64,000 nt of DNA from UBA1447 sp002329225 (lineage in GTDB: Bacteria; Bacillota; Clostridia; Oscillospirales; Acutalibacteraceae), in the NCBI GenBank assembly GCA_050946835.1, contig JBMNVN010000003.1, positions 186,001 to 250,000 on the forward strand, in the 5' to 3' direction. Position numbers and translations under genes: made by a program. Positions 8,621 through 16,950 of this stretch are shown piece after piece (position 1 is the first letter of the stretch; every line of letters begins with the position of its first letter). The notes under the pieces were generated by a model that saw only the letters and a program-made list of their open reading frames with translations, did not search any database and was not told the origin of the DNA.

Positions 8621-9145
8621 ATGGAAAACGAACGTTTTTTACTGTCCATGCTTGTAAACAACGAGGCGGGCGTTCTCATCCGCATTTCCGGTCTTTTTGC
8701 AAGGCGGGGTTTTAACATCGCCAGCCTTTCCGTAGGCGAAACCGAAAATCCGGAAATTTCCCGCATGACCATTGTGGGCACAGGCGATGAGTATTTCCGT
8801 GACCAGGTGGTCCGTCAACTGGAAAAACTTCAGGATGTGCGCATTGTGGAGCTTATGGATATGAACGACACGGTGACACGGGAGCTTTTTCTGATTAAAG
8901 TCAATGCGGCTGACCAGACCAGCCGCAGCCAGATACTTGAAGCGGTCAACATTTTCCGTGCAAAGGTTATTGATCTTACCCCCGTTTCCCTGACGATTGA
9001 AATAACCGGCGAAAGCGGCAAATTAGGCGCTTTTATAGAGTATCTGAAACCCTACGGTATCAGCGAACTGTGCCGCACGGGTGTGACGGCAATAGGCAGA
9101 GGTAATAATATTTTGGGAAAACCAAAAAATAAGGAGGAAAAATAA
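8621..9145 (+). CDS. ilvN: Acetolactate synthase, regulatory (small) subunit
   Basis: A 174-residue subunit that binds IlvB and gives feedback inhibition by branched-chain amino acids. An N-terminal ACT domain starts with LSMLVNNEAGVLIRISGLFARRG and is followed by the typical second domain of about 80 residues. The start at 8621 is preferred because GAAAGGA (8606-8612) is correctly spaced; an alternative ATG at 8612 overlaps the ilvB stop. It ends one base before the ilvC ATG, and the ilvC ribosome site lies within its last codons, so translational coupling is likely. The symbol ilvH would be equally valid. Confidence 0.95.
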   Translation: MENERFLLSMLVNNEAGVLIRISGLFARRGFNIASLSVGETENPEISRMTIVGTGDEYFRDQVVRQLEKLQDVRIVELMDMNDTVTRELFLIKVNAADQTSRSQILEAVNIFRAKVIDLTPVSLTIEITGESGKLGAFIEYLKPYGISELCRTGVTAIGRGNNILGKPKNKEEK

Positions 9146-10144
9146 ATGGCAACCATGTATTATGACAAAGACTGTAACTTTGAGGTACTCAAGAACAAAA
9201 AAGTCGCCGTTATCGGCTACGGCAGCCAGGGACACGCCCATGCCCTTAACCTGAAAGACAGCGGTGCGGATGTAATTGTGGGCCTGTACGAGGGTTCCAA
9301 ATCCTTTAAAACCGCAGGCGATGCGGGGCTGACCGTAATGGTCACCGCAGATGCCGTAAAAGCGGCGGATATTGTTATGATCCTCGTAAACGACGAAAAG
9401 CAGGCGAAACTTTACGAAAAGGATATTATGCCCAACTTAAAACCCGGCATGACTCTGGCATTTGCCCACGGGTTCAACATTCACTACGGTCAGATTGTTC
9501 CTCCCTCGGATGTAAACATAATTATGATTGCTCCCAAGGGACCGGGCCATACCGTAAGAAGCCAATATCTTGAAGGCAAGGGAGTTCCCTGCCTTATCGC
9601 CGTTTATCAGGATGCCGACGGAAAGGCCAAGGATATAGCCCTTGCCTACGCTTCCGGAATCGGCGGCGGCAGAGCCGGTATTCTGGAAACCACATTCAGA
9701 GAAGAGACAGAAACCGACCTTTTCGGCGAACAGGCCGTACTTTGCGGCGGTGTTTCCGCTTTGATGAAGGCAGGTTTTGACACCTTGGTGGAAGCGGGCT
9801 ACCAACCCGAAAGCGCCTATTTTGAATGCGTGCATGAGATGAAACTCATCATCGACCTGGTAATTCAGGGCGGACTTTCTTATATGCGCTATTCCATAAG
9901 CGACACTGCGGAATACGGCGACTATATGACCGGCGACCGCATTATTACGGAAGAAACCAAGAAAGAAATGAAAAAGGTTCTTAACGAAATTCAAAACGGC
10001 ACCTTTGCCCGCAATTGGATCCTGGAAAATCAGGTCAACCGCCCCGGCTTTAACGCCCGCAGAAAGGCCGCTCAAAGCAGCCTGCTGGAACAAACCGGTA
10101 AAGAACTGCGCTCCAAGATGAGCTGGCAGAAAAAAGACGAGTAA
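9146..10144 (+). CDS. ilvC: Ketol-acid reductoisomerase (class I)
   Basis: Converts acetolactate or acetohydroxybutyrate to the dihydroxyacid with Mg2+ and a nicotinamide cofactor. It is 332 residues, matching short class I enzymes. The Rossmann motif GYGSQGHAHALNL is at about residue 24. The cofactor loop reads GLYEGSKSF, with Tyr where NADPH enzymes usually have Arg or Lys. The C-terminal knotted domain has the acidic metal ligands (TDLFGEQ) and FECVHEMKLI. AAGGAGG at 9131-9137 gives a strong ribosome site. It is the third gene of the ilv operon. Confidence 0.97.
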   Translation: MATMYYDKDCNFEVLKNKKVAVIGYGSQGHAHALNLKDSGADVIVGLYEGSKSFKTAGDAGLTVMVTADAVKAADIVMILVNDEKQAKLYEKDIMPNLKPGMTLAFAHGFNIHYGQIVPPSDVNIIMIAPKGPGHTVRSQYLEGKGVPCLIAVYQDADGKAKDIALAYASGIGGGRAGILETTFREETETDLFGEQAVLCGGVSALMKAGFDTLVEAGYQPESAYFECVHEMKLIIDLVIQGGLSYMRYSISDTAEYGDYMTGDRIITEETKKEMKKVLNEIQNGTFARNWILENQVNRPGFNARRKAAQSSLLEQTGKELRSKMSWQKKDE

Positions 10145-10213
10145 TTACCTTTTTCCCGACTCGGGGAAAGGCAAAACCGGGGGCAACCCTCGGAATAAAG
10201 GAGATATGTTTTA

Positions 10214-11875
10214 ATGAGATCGGACCTTATGAAAGCGGGCTGTGAGCGGGCGCCTCAGCGCTCTTTGCTCAAAGCAAACGGCTTGACCGACAAACAGATT
10301 GAACGCCCGTTGGTGGGTATTGTCAACTCTTTTAACGAGATTGTCCCCGGCCATATTCACTTAAATCAAATTGCCCGGGCGGTTAAAGACGGGGTTCTTG
10401 CCGCAGGCGGTACTCCGCTGGAGTTCAACACCATCGGTGTATGCGACGGCATAGCCATGGGGCACGAGGGAATGAAGTATTCCCTCTGCACAAGGGAAAT
10501 AATAGCGGACAGCATTGAATGCATGGTTAAGGCTCACCGCTTTGACGCTCTGGTATTTATCCCGAATTGCGACAAAATCGTCCCCGGAATGCTCATGGCG
10601 GCGGCGAGGCTGAACCTGCCTTCAATATTCATTTCGGGCGGGCCGATGCTGTCGCTGACGGAAGAGGGTAAAGCTCTTGACCTTAACAGCGTTTTTGAGG
10701 CCGTTGGGGCTATAAAAATCGGCAAAATAACCGAAGAAGAGCTCTGCGATGTTGAAGACAAGGCCTGCCCCGGCTGCGGTTCCTGCTCCGGAATGTTTAC
10801 CGCCAACTCCATGAACTGCCTGACGGAAGTTCTGGGTATGGCTCTGCCCGGCAACGGCACGGTACCGGCTGTCTATGCTCAGCGCATCCGCATGGCAAAG
10901 CGGGCGGGCGAAACGGTCATGGAACTGCTTAAAAAAGATTTGCGGGTTTTGGATATTATCACCCCCGCATCGGTCAATAACGCCCTCACCGTGGATATGG
11001 CTTTGGGCTGTTCCACAAATACGGCTCTGCATCTTGCAGCCGTTGCACATGAGGCGAAGATTGAACTGACACTTGAATCAATCAACAAAGTCAGTGCCGT
11101 TACCCCGAACCTTTGCCATCTGGCGCCTGCGGGTCATCATCATATGCAGGACTTAAACTCCGCCGGCGGTGTACATGCGGTAATGGCCGAGTTGGCAGAA
11201 GCCGGACTTTTGGACACCTCCCTGCCCACGGTCACGGGCAAAACCGTCGGGGAAAACCTGGCGGGCGTTAAGGTTAAAAACTCCGAAGTTGTACGGCCCG
11301 TCACCGACCCCTATTCAAAAACCGGCGGCCTTGCCGCTTTGTTCGGCAACCTTGCCGAAAAAGGCAGTGTAGTTAAACAAAGCGCCGTTTCTCCCTCCAT
11401 GTTAAAGCATACCGGCCCCGCCCGGGTGTTCAACTGCGAAGAAGATGCGGTGGAAGCGATTTATCAAAACAGAATACGCCCGGGCGACGTGGTGGTTATC
11501 CGCTACGAAGGGCCCGCAGGCGGCCCCGGCATGAGGGAGATGCTCTCCCCCACCTCCGCCATTGCGGGCATGGGGCTTGACGAAGAGGTAGCCCTTATCA
11601 CCGACGGGCGTTTTTCAGGCGCTACAAGAGGAGCCGCTATAGGCCATATCTCACCCGAGGCGGCAAGCGGCGGTCTGATTGCCTATGTTGAAGAGGGGGA
11701 CCCCATATCCATTGATATTGTCGCCCGTTCAATCAGGCTCGATGTCCCCGAAGAGGAGATTAAACGCAGAAAGGACAATTTTGTCCCCGTTGTCCGTCCG
11801 CCCCTTACCGGTTACCTTAAGCGCTACGCCGCTACGGTTTCTTCTGCGGACAGCGGTGCGGTACTCAAAGATTAG
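10214..11875 (+). CDS. ilvD: Dihydroxy-acid dehydratase
   Basis: Iron-sulfur dehydratase forming 2-oxoisovalerate or 2-oxo-3-methylvalerate. It is 553 residues. Motifs present are CDGIAMGHEGMKYSL, NCDKIVPGM (Cys119) and CPGCGSCSGMFTANSM (Cys185, 188, 191). At the position where [2Fe-2S] enzymes of actinobacterial and plant type have Cys (CNxxL), this protein reads PGHIHL as in E. coli, suggesting an oxygen-sensitive [4Fe-4S] cluster suited to an anaerobe. AAAGGAG lies 10 bases before the ATG. A 69-base gap separates it from ilvC. Confidence 0.97.
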   Translation: MRSDLMKAGCERAPQRSLLKANGLTDKQIERPLVGIVNSFNEIVPGHIHLNQIARAVKDGVLAAGGTPLEFNTIGVCDGIAMGHEGMKYSLCTREIIADSIECMVKAHRFDALVFIPNCDKIVPGMLMAAARLNLPSIFISGGPMLSLTEEGKALDLNSVFEAVGAIKIGKITEEELCDVEDKACPGCGSCSGMFTANSMNCLTEVLGMALPGNGTVPAVYAQRIRMAKRAGETVMELLKKDLRVLDIITPASVNNALTVDMALGCSTNTALHLAAVAHEAKIELTLESINKVSAVTPNLCHLAPAGHHHMQDLNSAGGVHAVMAELAEAGLLDTSLPTVTGKTVGENLAGVKVKNSEVVRPVTDPYSKTGGLAALFGNLAEKGSVVKQSAVSPSMLKHTGPARVFNCEEDAVEAIYQNRIRPGDVVVIRYEGPAGGPGMREMLSPTSAIAGMGLDEEVALITDGRFSGATRGAAIGHISPEAASGGLIAYVEEGDPISIDIVARSIRLDVPEEEIKRRKDNFVPVVRPPLTGYLKRYAATVSSADSGAVLKD

Positions 11876-11951
11876 TACCCGGCAAAAATAAAATTCGGCC
11901 CCGTTCCCCGGCTTGCAATCGGGGCATCCGGTGCAAAACAGGAGGCTTACT

Positions 11952-13523
11952 TTGAAGATAGAAATCTTTGACAGCACACTGCGTGACGGCGCTCAGAGTG
12001 AAGGCATATCCTTTTCTGTCAGTGATAAAATCAATATTGTAAATACCCTTGACAAATTCGGCGTAGCCTATATTGAAGCGGGCAACCCCGGATCCAACCC
12101 CAAAGATATTGAGTTTTTTGAAAAGGCCGCAAAGCTGAACCTGAAAAACGCAAAACTCTGCGCCTTCGGCAGCACCCACAGAAAAAATACGGCTGTGGAA
12201 GACGACCCCAACATTCAGTCTTTACTTAAAGCCGGAACGGACAGCGTTGCCATCTTCGGTAAGGCCTGGGATTTGCATGCCCGAGAAATACTTAAAGTTA
12301 CAACGGAAGAAAACCTGGCTCTGGTAAGGAATACCGTCGCCTTTTTCAAACAGCGCGGCAAAGAGGTTATCTTTGACGCCGAACATTATTTTGACGGCAG
12401 AAAAGACAACGCCGATTATGCCATGGCGGTACTTAAAGCGGCGGCGGACGCCGGTGCGGACGTGCTCTGCCTTTGCGACACAAACGGCGGCGCCGCTCCC
12501 GAAGAAGTCTTGCAGGGTACAAAAGAGGCGGTAGAGGCCTTCCCCGGCGTGCGGGTGGGTATTCACTGCCACAATGACATAGGCTGCGCCGTGGCCTCCT
12601 CCATGCTGGCTGTTCAGGCGGGTGCAACCCACGTGCAGGGCACATTCACAGGTATAGGTGAACGCTGCGGCAATGCGGATTTGAGTATTCTTATCCCCAA
12701 TCTTCAGCTTAAACAGGGGTACGAGTGTATAGAAAACGACCTTTCTTCTCTGACGAAAACGGTTAAGAAAATCACCGAAATTTCAAACATGTCGCTCCCC
12801 AACAACAAACCTTATACGGGTTACAGCGCCTTTGCCCACAAGGGCGGTATGCATATTGACGGGGTCAACAAACTGACCCGTTCCTTTGAACATGTGGACC
12901 CCGAAGCGGTGGGCAACAATCGGCGCTTTTTGATGAGCGAGGTTTCCGGCCGAACAACCGTACTGGCAAAAATTGCGGATTTGGCGCCCGAACTCAAAAA
13001 GGATTCCCCCGAAACGGCGGCAATTGTGGAACGGCTTAAAGAGCTGGAGCATGAGGGCTATCAGTTTGAATCGGCGGACGCAAGTTTTGAACTGATGGTA
13101 CTCACCCTGCTGGGCCGTTTTAAGCCGCACTTCAAACTGCTCATGTACCGTATCAGCGGAGAATTCCCTTTCCCCAGCGGGGATGACAGCGCCTCCGCCA
13201 TGCTCAGCATTGAGGTAAACGGAAAAACGGAAACCGTGGCCGCCATGGGACAGGGGCCGGTTAACGCCCTTGACATTGCCCTGCGCAAAGCCCTCCGCGT
13301 ATTTTACCCCGAACTTTCAAAAATCCATTTGACCGACTACAAGGTGCGTGTTCTGACAGCCCAAAAGGCTTCCGCCGCAAAGGTGCGGGTTTTAATCGAA
13401 AGCTCTGACGGAACCATGAATTGGACCACGGTCGGCGTTTCAACGGACATTGTCGCCGCCAGCTGGCGTGCGTTAGTGGATTCCATAGAATACATATTGA
13501 ACAAAAAAGAAGAGGTAATTTAA
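11952..13523 (+). CDS. cimA: Citramalate synthase (2-isopropylmalate synthase family)
   Basis: Condenses acetyl-CoA with pyruvate to (R)-citramalate, the first step of the threonine-independent route to 2-oxobutyrate and isoleucine. The N-terminal DRE-TIM barrel has FDSTLRDGAQSEGISFS, and HCHNDIGCAVAS supplies metal-binding histidines. GSTHRKN and GKAWDLHARE plus the 523-residue length match the CimA subfamily rather than true LeuA. The C-terminal third is the LeuA-type allosteric dimer domain. The TTG at 11952 is taken as start because AGGAGG is 6 bases upstream. It overlaps leuC (TAATG), whose product with LeuD can isomerise citramalate. 2-isopropylmalate synthase activity cannot be excluded. 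Confidence 0.87.
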   Translation: MKIEIFDSTLRDGAQSEGISFSVSDKINIVNTLDKFGVAYIEAGNPGSNPKDIEFFEKAAKLNLKNAKLCAFGSTHRKNTAVEDDPNIQSLLKAGTDSVAIFGKAWDLHAREILKVTTEENLALVRNTVAFFKQRGKEVIFDAEHYFDGRKDNADYAMAVLKAAADAGADVLCLCDTNGGAAPEEVLQGTKEAVEAFPGVRVGIHCHNDIGCAVASSMLAVQAGATHVQGTFTGIGERCGNADLSILIPNLQLKQGYECIENDLSSLTKTVKKITEISNMSLPNNKPYTGYSAFAHKGGMHIDGVNKLTRSFEHVDPEAVGNNRRFLMSEVSGRTTVLAKIADLAPELKKDSPETAAIVERLKELEHEGYQFESADASFELMVLTLLGRFKPHFKLLMYRISGEFPFPSGDDSASAMLSIEVNGKTETVAAMGQGPVNALDIALRKALRVFYPELSKIHLTDYKVRVLTAQKASAAKVRVLIESSDGTMNWTTVGVSTDIVAASWRALVDSIEYILNKKEEVI

Positions 13524-14782
13524 TGGGAATGACAATGACTCAAAAAATCCTCGCCGCCCATTGCGGGAGGGAAAAGGTAGCCCCGGGGGATATGATAATG
13601 GCAAACCTGGACCTGGTTCTTGCCAACGACATAACCGCCCCGGTAGCAATTAACGAGTACCGCAAGGCGGGCTGTGAATCCGTTTTTGATAAGGAAAAAG
13701 TGGCCCTTGTTATGGACCATTTTACCCCCAACAAAGACATTAAGGCCGCCGAACAATGCAAAATGGTGCGGGAATTTGCCGGAGAAAAAGGGATTGTCAA
13801 CTTTTTTGATACCGGCGAGGTAGGCGTTGAACACGCCCTGCTCCCTGAAAGGGGTATGGTCACCGCCGGCGATCTGGTAATCGGTGCGGACTCCCACACC
13901 TGCACCTACGGCGCTTTGGGCGCATTTTCAACCGGCGTCGGCTCCACCGACATGGCAGTGGGCATGGCTTACGGCAAAGCCTGGCTTCGTGTCCCCTCCG
14001 CCATATCCTTTGTGCTAAAAGGCAAGCCCTCAAAGCACGTGTCCGGCAAGGACGTTATTTTGCACATCATAGGCAAAATCGGCGTGGACGGCGCCCTTTA
14101 CAAGTCCATGGAATTTTCCGGCGACGGGGTTGCAAACCTTACAATGGACGACCGCCTTTGCATCTGCAATATGGCAATTGAGGCGGGTGCGAAAAACGGC
14201 ATTTTCCCGGTGGACGGCAAAACTCTTGAGTTCCTTAAAAATGCCGGTGCCAAACAGCCAAAGGTATATGCGGCGGACGAAGACGCCGTCTATGATGAAG
14301 TAACGGAAATCGACCTGGCTCAGATTAAGCCCACGGTAGCCTTCCCCCATCTGCCCGAAAACACCAGAACTTTTGACGAAATCGGCGATGTTAAAATCGA
14401 CCAGGTGGTTATAGGCTCCTGCACCAACGGCCGCCTTTCGGACTTTGTGACCGCTGCCGAAATACTTAAAGGCAAAAAGGTTGCCAAGGGTGTACGGGTG
14501 ATTATGATACCCGCCACGCAGAAGATTTATAAGGACGCCCTTAAACTCGGTTTGCTTGAAATCTTTATTGATGCGGGCTGTACCGTTTCCGCACCGACCT
14601 GCGGGCCCTGCCTCGGCGGACACATGGGTATTTTGGCAAAAGGCGAGCGCTGTGTAGCCACCACAAACCGCAACTTTGTGGGCCGTATGGGTCATCCGGA
14701 GAGCGAAGTTTATTTGGCAAGCCCCGCCGTTGCCGCAGCCTCCGCTTTGGCGGGCAGGCTTGCGAGCCCTGAGAACTTATAG
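13523..14782 (+). CDS. leuC: 3-isopropylmalate / citramalate isomerase, large subunit
   Basis: Aconitase-family large subunit carrying the catalytic [4Fe-4S] cluster, working with LeuD. It is 419 residues, the two-subunit prokaryotic (HacA-like) type. Cluster cysteines are in GSCTNG and CGPCLGGHMG. The early DSHTCTYGALG and GVGSTDMAVGMA motifs are intact. The ATG at 13523 overlaps the cimA stop; further ATGs at 13529 and 13535 are possible starts, and the only ribosome site visible is a modest AGAGGT. Its position after cimA suggests its main substrate here includes citramalate. Confidence 0.95.
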   Translation: MGMTMTQKILAAHCGREKVAPGDMIMANLDLVLANDITAPVAINEYRKAGCESVFDKEKVALVMDHFTPNKDIKAAEQCKMVREFAGEKGIVNFFDTGEVGVEHALLPERGMVTAGDLVIGADSHTCTYGALGAFSTGVGSTDMAVGMAYGKAWLRVPSAISFVLKGKPSKHVSGKDVILHIIGKIGVDGALYKSMEFSGDGVANLTMDDRLCICNMAIEAGAKNGIFPVDGKTLEFLKNAGAKQPKVYAADEDAVYDEVTEIDLAQIKPTVAFPHLPENTRTFDEIGDVKIDQVVIGSCTNGRLSDFVTAAEILKGKKVAKGVRVIMIPATQKIYKDALKLGLLEIFIDAGCTVSAPTCGPCLGGHMGILAKGERCVATTNRNFVGRMGHPESEVYLASPAVAAASALAGRLASPENL

Positions 14783-14794
14783 GGGGAAAGAAAG

Positions 14795-15271
14795 ATGAAA
14801 TTAAAAGGCAGAGTTATAAAATACGGGGACAACGTGGACACCGACGTTATCATCCCCGCCAGATACCTGAACACCTCGGACCCCAACGAACTGGCCGCCC
14901 ACTGCATGGAGGACCTGGATAAGGACTTTGCAAAAAAAATAAAGCCCGGCGATATTATCGTAGCGGACAATAACTTCGGCTGCGGTTCCTCCCGCGAGCA
15001 CGCTCCCATTGCCATTAAGTACGCCGGAATATCCTGCGTGGTGGCAAAGAGTTTTGCAAGAATTTTCTACCGCAACTCCATCAATACGGGTCTGCCCATC
15101 ATTGAAATCGACGCCGAGATTGAAAACGGCGATGAATTGGAAATTGACCTCACCGCAGGCGAGATTAAGAACCTGACTAAGGGTGAAACCTACACTTTTC
15201 CGCCCTTCCCGGAATTTTTGCAGAAGATTATTGACGCAGGCGGACTTATGAATGCAATGAAAACTATGTAA
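14795..15271 (+). CDS. leuD: 3-isopropylmalate / citramalate isomerase, small subunit
   Basis: A 158-residue swivelling-domain subunit that completes the LeuCD active site. It shows YLNTSDPNELAAHCMEDLD and NFGCGSSREHAP, the loop that contacts substrate. It lies 12 bases after leuC and is the last gene of the operon before a terminator at 15312. No leuB (isopropylmalate dehydrogenase) or ilvE (transaminase) is in the window, so the pathway needs genes elsewhere. Confidence 0.96.
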   Translation: MKLKGRVIKYGDNVDTDVIIPARYLNTSDPNELAAHCMEDLDKDFAKKIKPGDIIVADNNFGCGSSREHAPIAIKYAGISCVVAKSFARIFYRNSINTGLPIIEIDAEIENGDELEIDLTAGEIKNLTKGETYTFPPFPEFLQKIIDAGGLMNAMKTM

Positions 15272-15311
15272 AGGCAACTCCCTTTACAGACTTGCAGGTT
15301 AAAAAAGAATG

Positions 15312-15347
15312 AACCGCTGGGTGATTTTGCCCGGCGGTTTGCTTTTT
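15312..15347 (+). terminator. Terminator of the ilv operon
   Basis: AACCGCTGGG (15312-15321) pairs with CCCGGCGGTT (15330-15339) with one T-G wobble, followed by a T-rich stretch. Confidence 0.85.
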
Positions 15348-15381
15348 GTTGCAGAATAATTAAAAATGTTTCATATATACC

Positions 15382-15411
15382 GTTGACTTATAGTCAACAA
15401 TACGGTATTAT
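15382..15411 (+). promoter_or_regulatory. Promoter overlapped by a controller-protein C-box palindrome
   Basis: TTGACT (15383-15388) and TATTAT (15406-15411) are 17 bases apart. The perfect palindrome GTTGACT-TAT-AGTCAAC (15382-15398) covers the -35 element and contains GACTTATAGTC, the well-known C-box core of restriction-modification controller proteins. The gene behind it encodes a controller-like repressor, so autoregulation is expected. Only one box is obvious; classical systems have two. Confidence 0.75.
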
Positions 15412-15443
15412 TAACGCAACAAAATAAGTTTGGGGGCAACAAG

Positions 15444-15938
15444 ATGATAAAAAGTTTAGTCGGGCAGGAAATCAGGAAACTGAGAATGCGCAGAGGGTAT
15501 AGTCAGGAAAAGTTTTCGGCTGTTTGCGGTTTGGACAGAACATATATTGCCGGTGTGGAATTGGGCAAACGGAATATCTCTATCGAAAATCTTTATAAAA
15601 TAGCCGATGCCTTGGATGTCAGCTTATCCGAGCTTTTTAACTTCGGAATACCGATTGAAAAGACAATTCTTTTGGATATCAACGGTGAAAAATTTATTCT
15701 TGAAAGCAAGGAAGAATTAACCCCTGAAATAAAGACAAGTTTAGAAATAATTTGCCGAATTGCATATGATGAGGATTCCGATTTTAATCTGCTGTTGGAA
15801 GAAGATGAATTTGAATATAATTTGTCGGAACTGAGTAGTTTTGATATCGCCGAGATGTTCCAAAAGATTGTAAAGAAAGAATTGGGGCTTGATGTATCTT
15901 TCAAAGCAATTGACTTGGAGTTGGATATTAAAGGTTAA
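15444..15938 (+). CDS. XRE-family regulator, restriction controller-like
   Basis: A 164-residue protein. The N-terminal 66 residues are a Cro/C1-type helix-turn-helix: GQEIRKLRMRRGYSQEKFSA followed by GLDRTYIAGVELGKRNISIE, very like restriction-modification controller (C) proteins. About 95 acidic residues of unknown role follow, making it longer than the usual 80-residue C protein. Its promoter carries a C-box. It lies 67 bases before an HNH nuclease gene and is markedly more AT-rich than the ilv operon, suggesting horizontal transfer. Confidence 0.85.
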   Translation: MIKSLVGQEIRKLRMRRGYSQEKFSAVCGLDRTYIAGVELGKRNISIENLYKIADALDVSLSELFNFGIPIEKTILLDINGEKFILESKEELTPEIKTSLEIICRIAYDEDSDFNLLLEEDEFEYNLSELSSFDIAEMFQKIVKKELGLDVSFKAIDLELDIKG

Positions 15939-16005
15939 AGCTTTTTGAGTTGCGAAGACGATAAAATGCCTTTAAGGGTTTTCTTATTTTAGGGAGGTGT
16001 TGTTT

Positions 16006-16776
16006 GTGAGAAACGGAACAAATTGGAGTAGAGAAGAAACAATTGTTGCCTTTTATGTATACTGCATAGTGCCTTTTGCAAGTAGTAGCAAAACAAATCC
16101 AACCATTATTCATTATGCAAATATGCTTGGAAGAACTCCATCTGCATTGAACATGAAAATAGGTAATATAGGGAGATTAGACCCTGAACTGAAAAAGAAG
16201 AATATTACAGGGCTAACTCATGGAGCCAAAATGGAAGAAGCCGTTTGGGACGAATTTGAAAATAATAGAGAAGACTTAGTATTTGAGGCAGAAAAAATAA
16301 TAGAAAGAATATCTCAAAATACACTAGAGAATATTCATCTTGATGTTCATGAAAAAGACTACGCCGGAGAAGAAAGAGAAAGATTAGTTAAAACGAGAGT
16401 AAACCAGAATTTCTTTCGTTTATCAGTTTTATCGGCGTATAACAGCACATGTGCTATTACAGGGATAAAAATAAATGAGCTTTTAATTGCAAGCCACATT
16501 AAACCTTGGGCAGAAGATGTAGCCAATAGATTAAATCCCCACAATGGTATTTGTCTGAATGCTATTCATGACAAAGCTTTTGATCAAGGTTATATTACAA
16601 TTGACAATAATTATCGGGTTATTGTTTCAGGAAAAATTAAAGAGTGTTATACAAATGATTTTGTTGAAGATGTTTTTTGTAAATACGACAGACATATGAT
16701 TTCAATTCCGAATAAATTTAAACCGTCTATAGAATTTTTAGAATATCACAATGATGCTATCTTTAAAGGTGTATAG
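16006..16776 (+). CDS. HNH endonuclease (putative restriction enzyme)
   Basis: A 256-residue protein. The C-terminal HNH nuclease domain is recognised from CAITG, LLIASHIKPWA and NPHNGICLNAIHDKAFDQGY, which give the catalytic His, the Asn and metal-binding His. The N-terminal part (LGRTPSALNMKIGNIGRLDP) is the region usually found in this restriction-like HNH family. GTG at 16006 is chosen because AGGGAGG ends 8 bases upstream. It is paired with a controller-like regulator, but no methyltransferase is next to it, so it may cut modified DNA or rely on a methylase elsewhere. AT-rich, probably acquired. Confidence 0.83.
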   Translation: MRNGTNWSREETIVAFYVYCIVPFASSSKTNPTIIHYANMLGRTPSALNMKIGNIGRLDPELKKKNITGLTHGAKMEEAVWDEFENNREDLVFEAEKIIERISQNTLENIHLDVHEKDYAGEERERLVKTRVNQNFFRLSVLSAYNSTCAITGIKINELLIASHIKPWAEDVANRLNPHNGICLNAIHDKAFDQGYITIDNNYRVIVSGKIKECYTNDFVEDVFCKYDRHMISIPNKFKPSIEFLEYHNDAIFKGV

Positions 16777-16855
16777 AATGTGGAATGTTAAAAAACGATT
16801 TATGCTTAGAAAAATTAACACACTCTATGTAGACACTTGAGTCTTACAAATCTTG

Positions 16856-16887
16856 TTTCACAACAAACTGACGATATGTCCGTCATA
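16856..16887 (+). repeat. Dispersed 32-base repeat, copy 1
   Basis: 26 of 32 bases match the segment at 32846-32877. Both contain the small hairpin TGACG/CGTCA and both lie just after an AT-rich accessory gene. Possible remnant of a mobile element or cassette end; no function is known. Confidence 0.4.
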
Positions 16888-16890
16888 CGC

Positions 16891-16930
16891 AACGAACCGC
16901 CGGGCGATTTTTCCCGGCGGTTCGTTCTTT
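16891..16930. terminator. Bidirectional terminator
   Basis: AACGAACCGCCGGG (16891-16904) pairs perfectly with 16913-16926, followed by a T-rich stretch. It separates the HNH gene from the converging esterase gene. Confidence 0.88.
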
Positions 16931-16950
16931 GTTGCTTTAGTTCGATATTT

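Noticed and set aside
9437..10093. 218-codon minus-strand frame
   Set aside because: Antisense to ilvC, whose protein motifs are unambiguous; no ribosome site.
14030..14695. 221-codon minus-strand frame
   Set aside because: Antisense to leuC; arises from the GC-rich codon pattern of the real gene.
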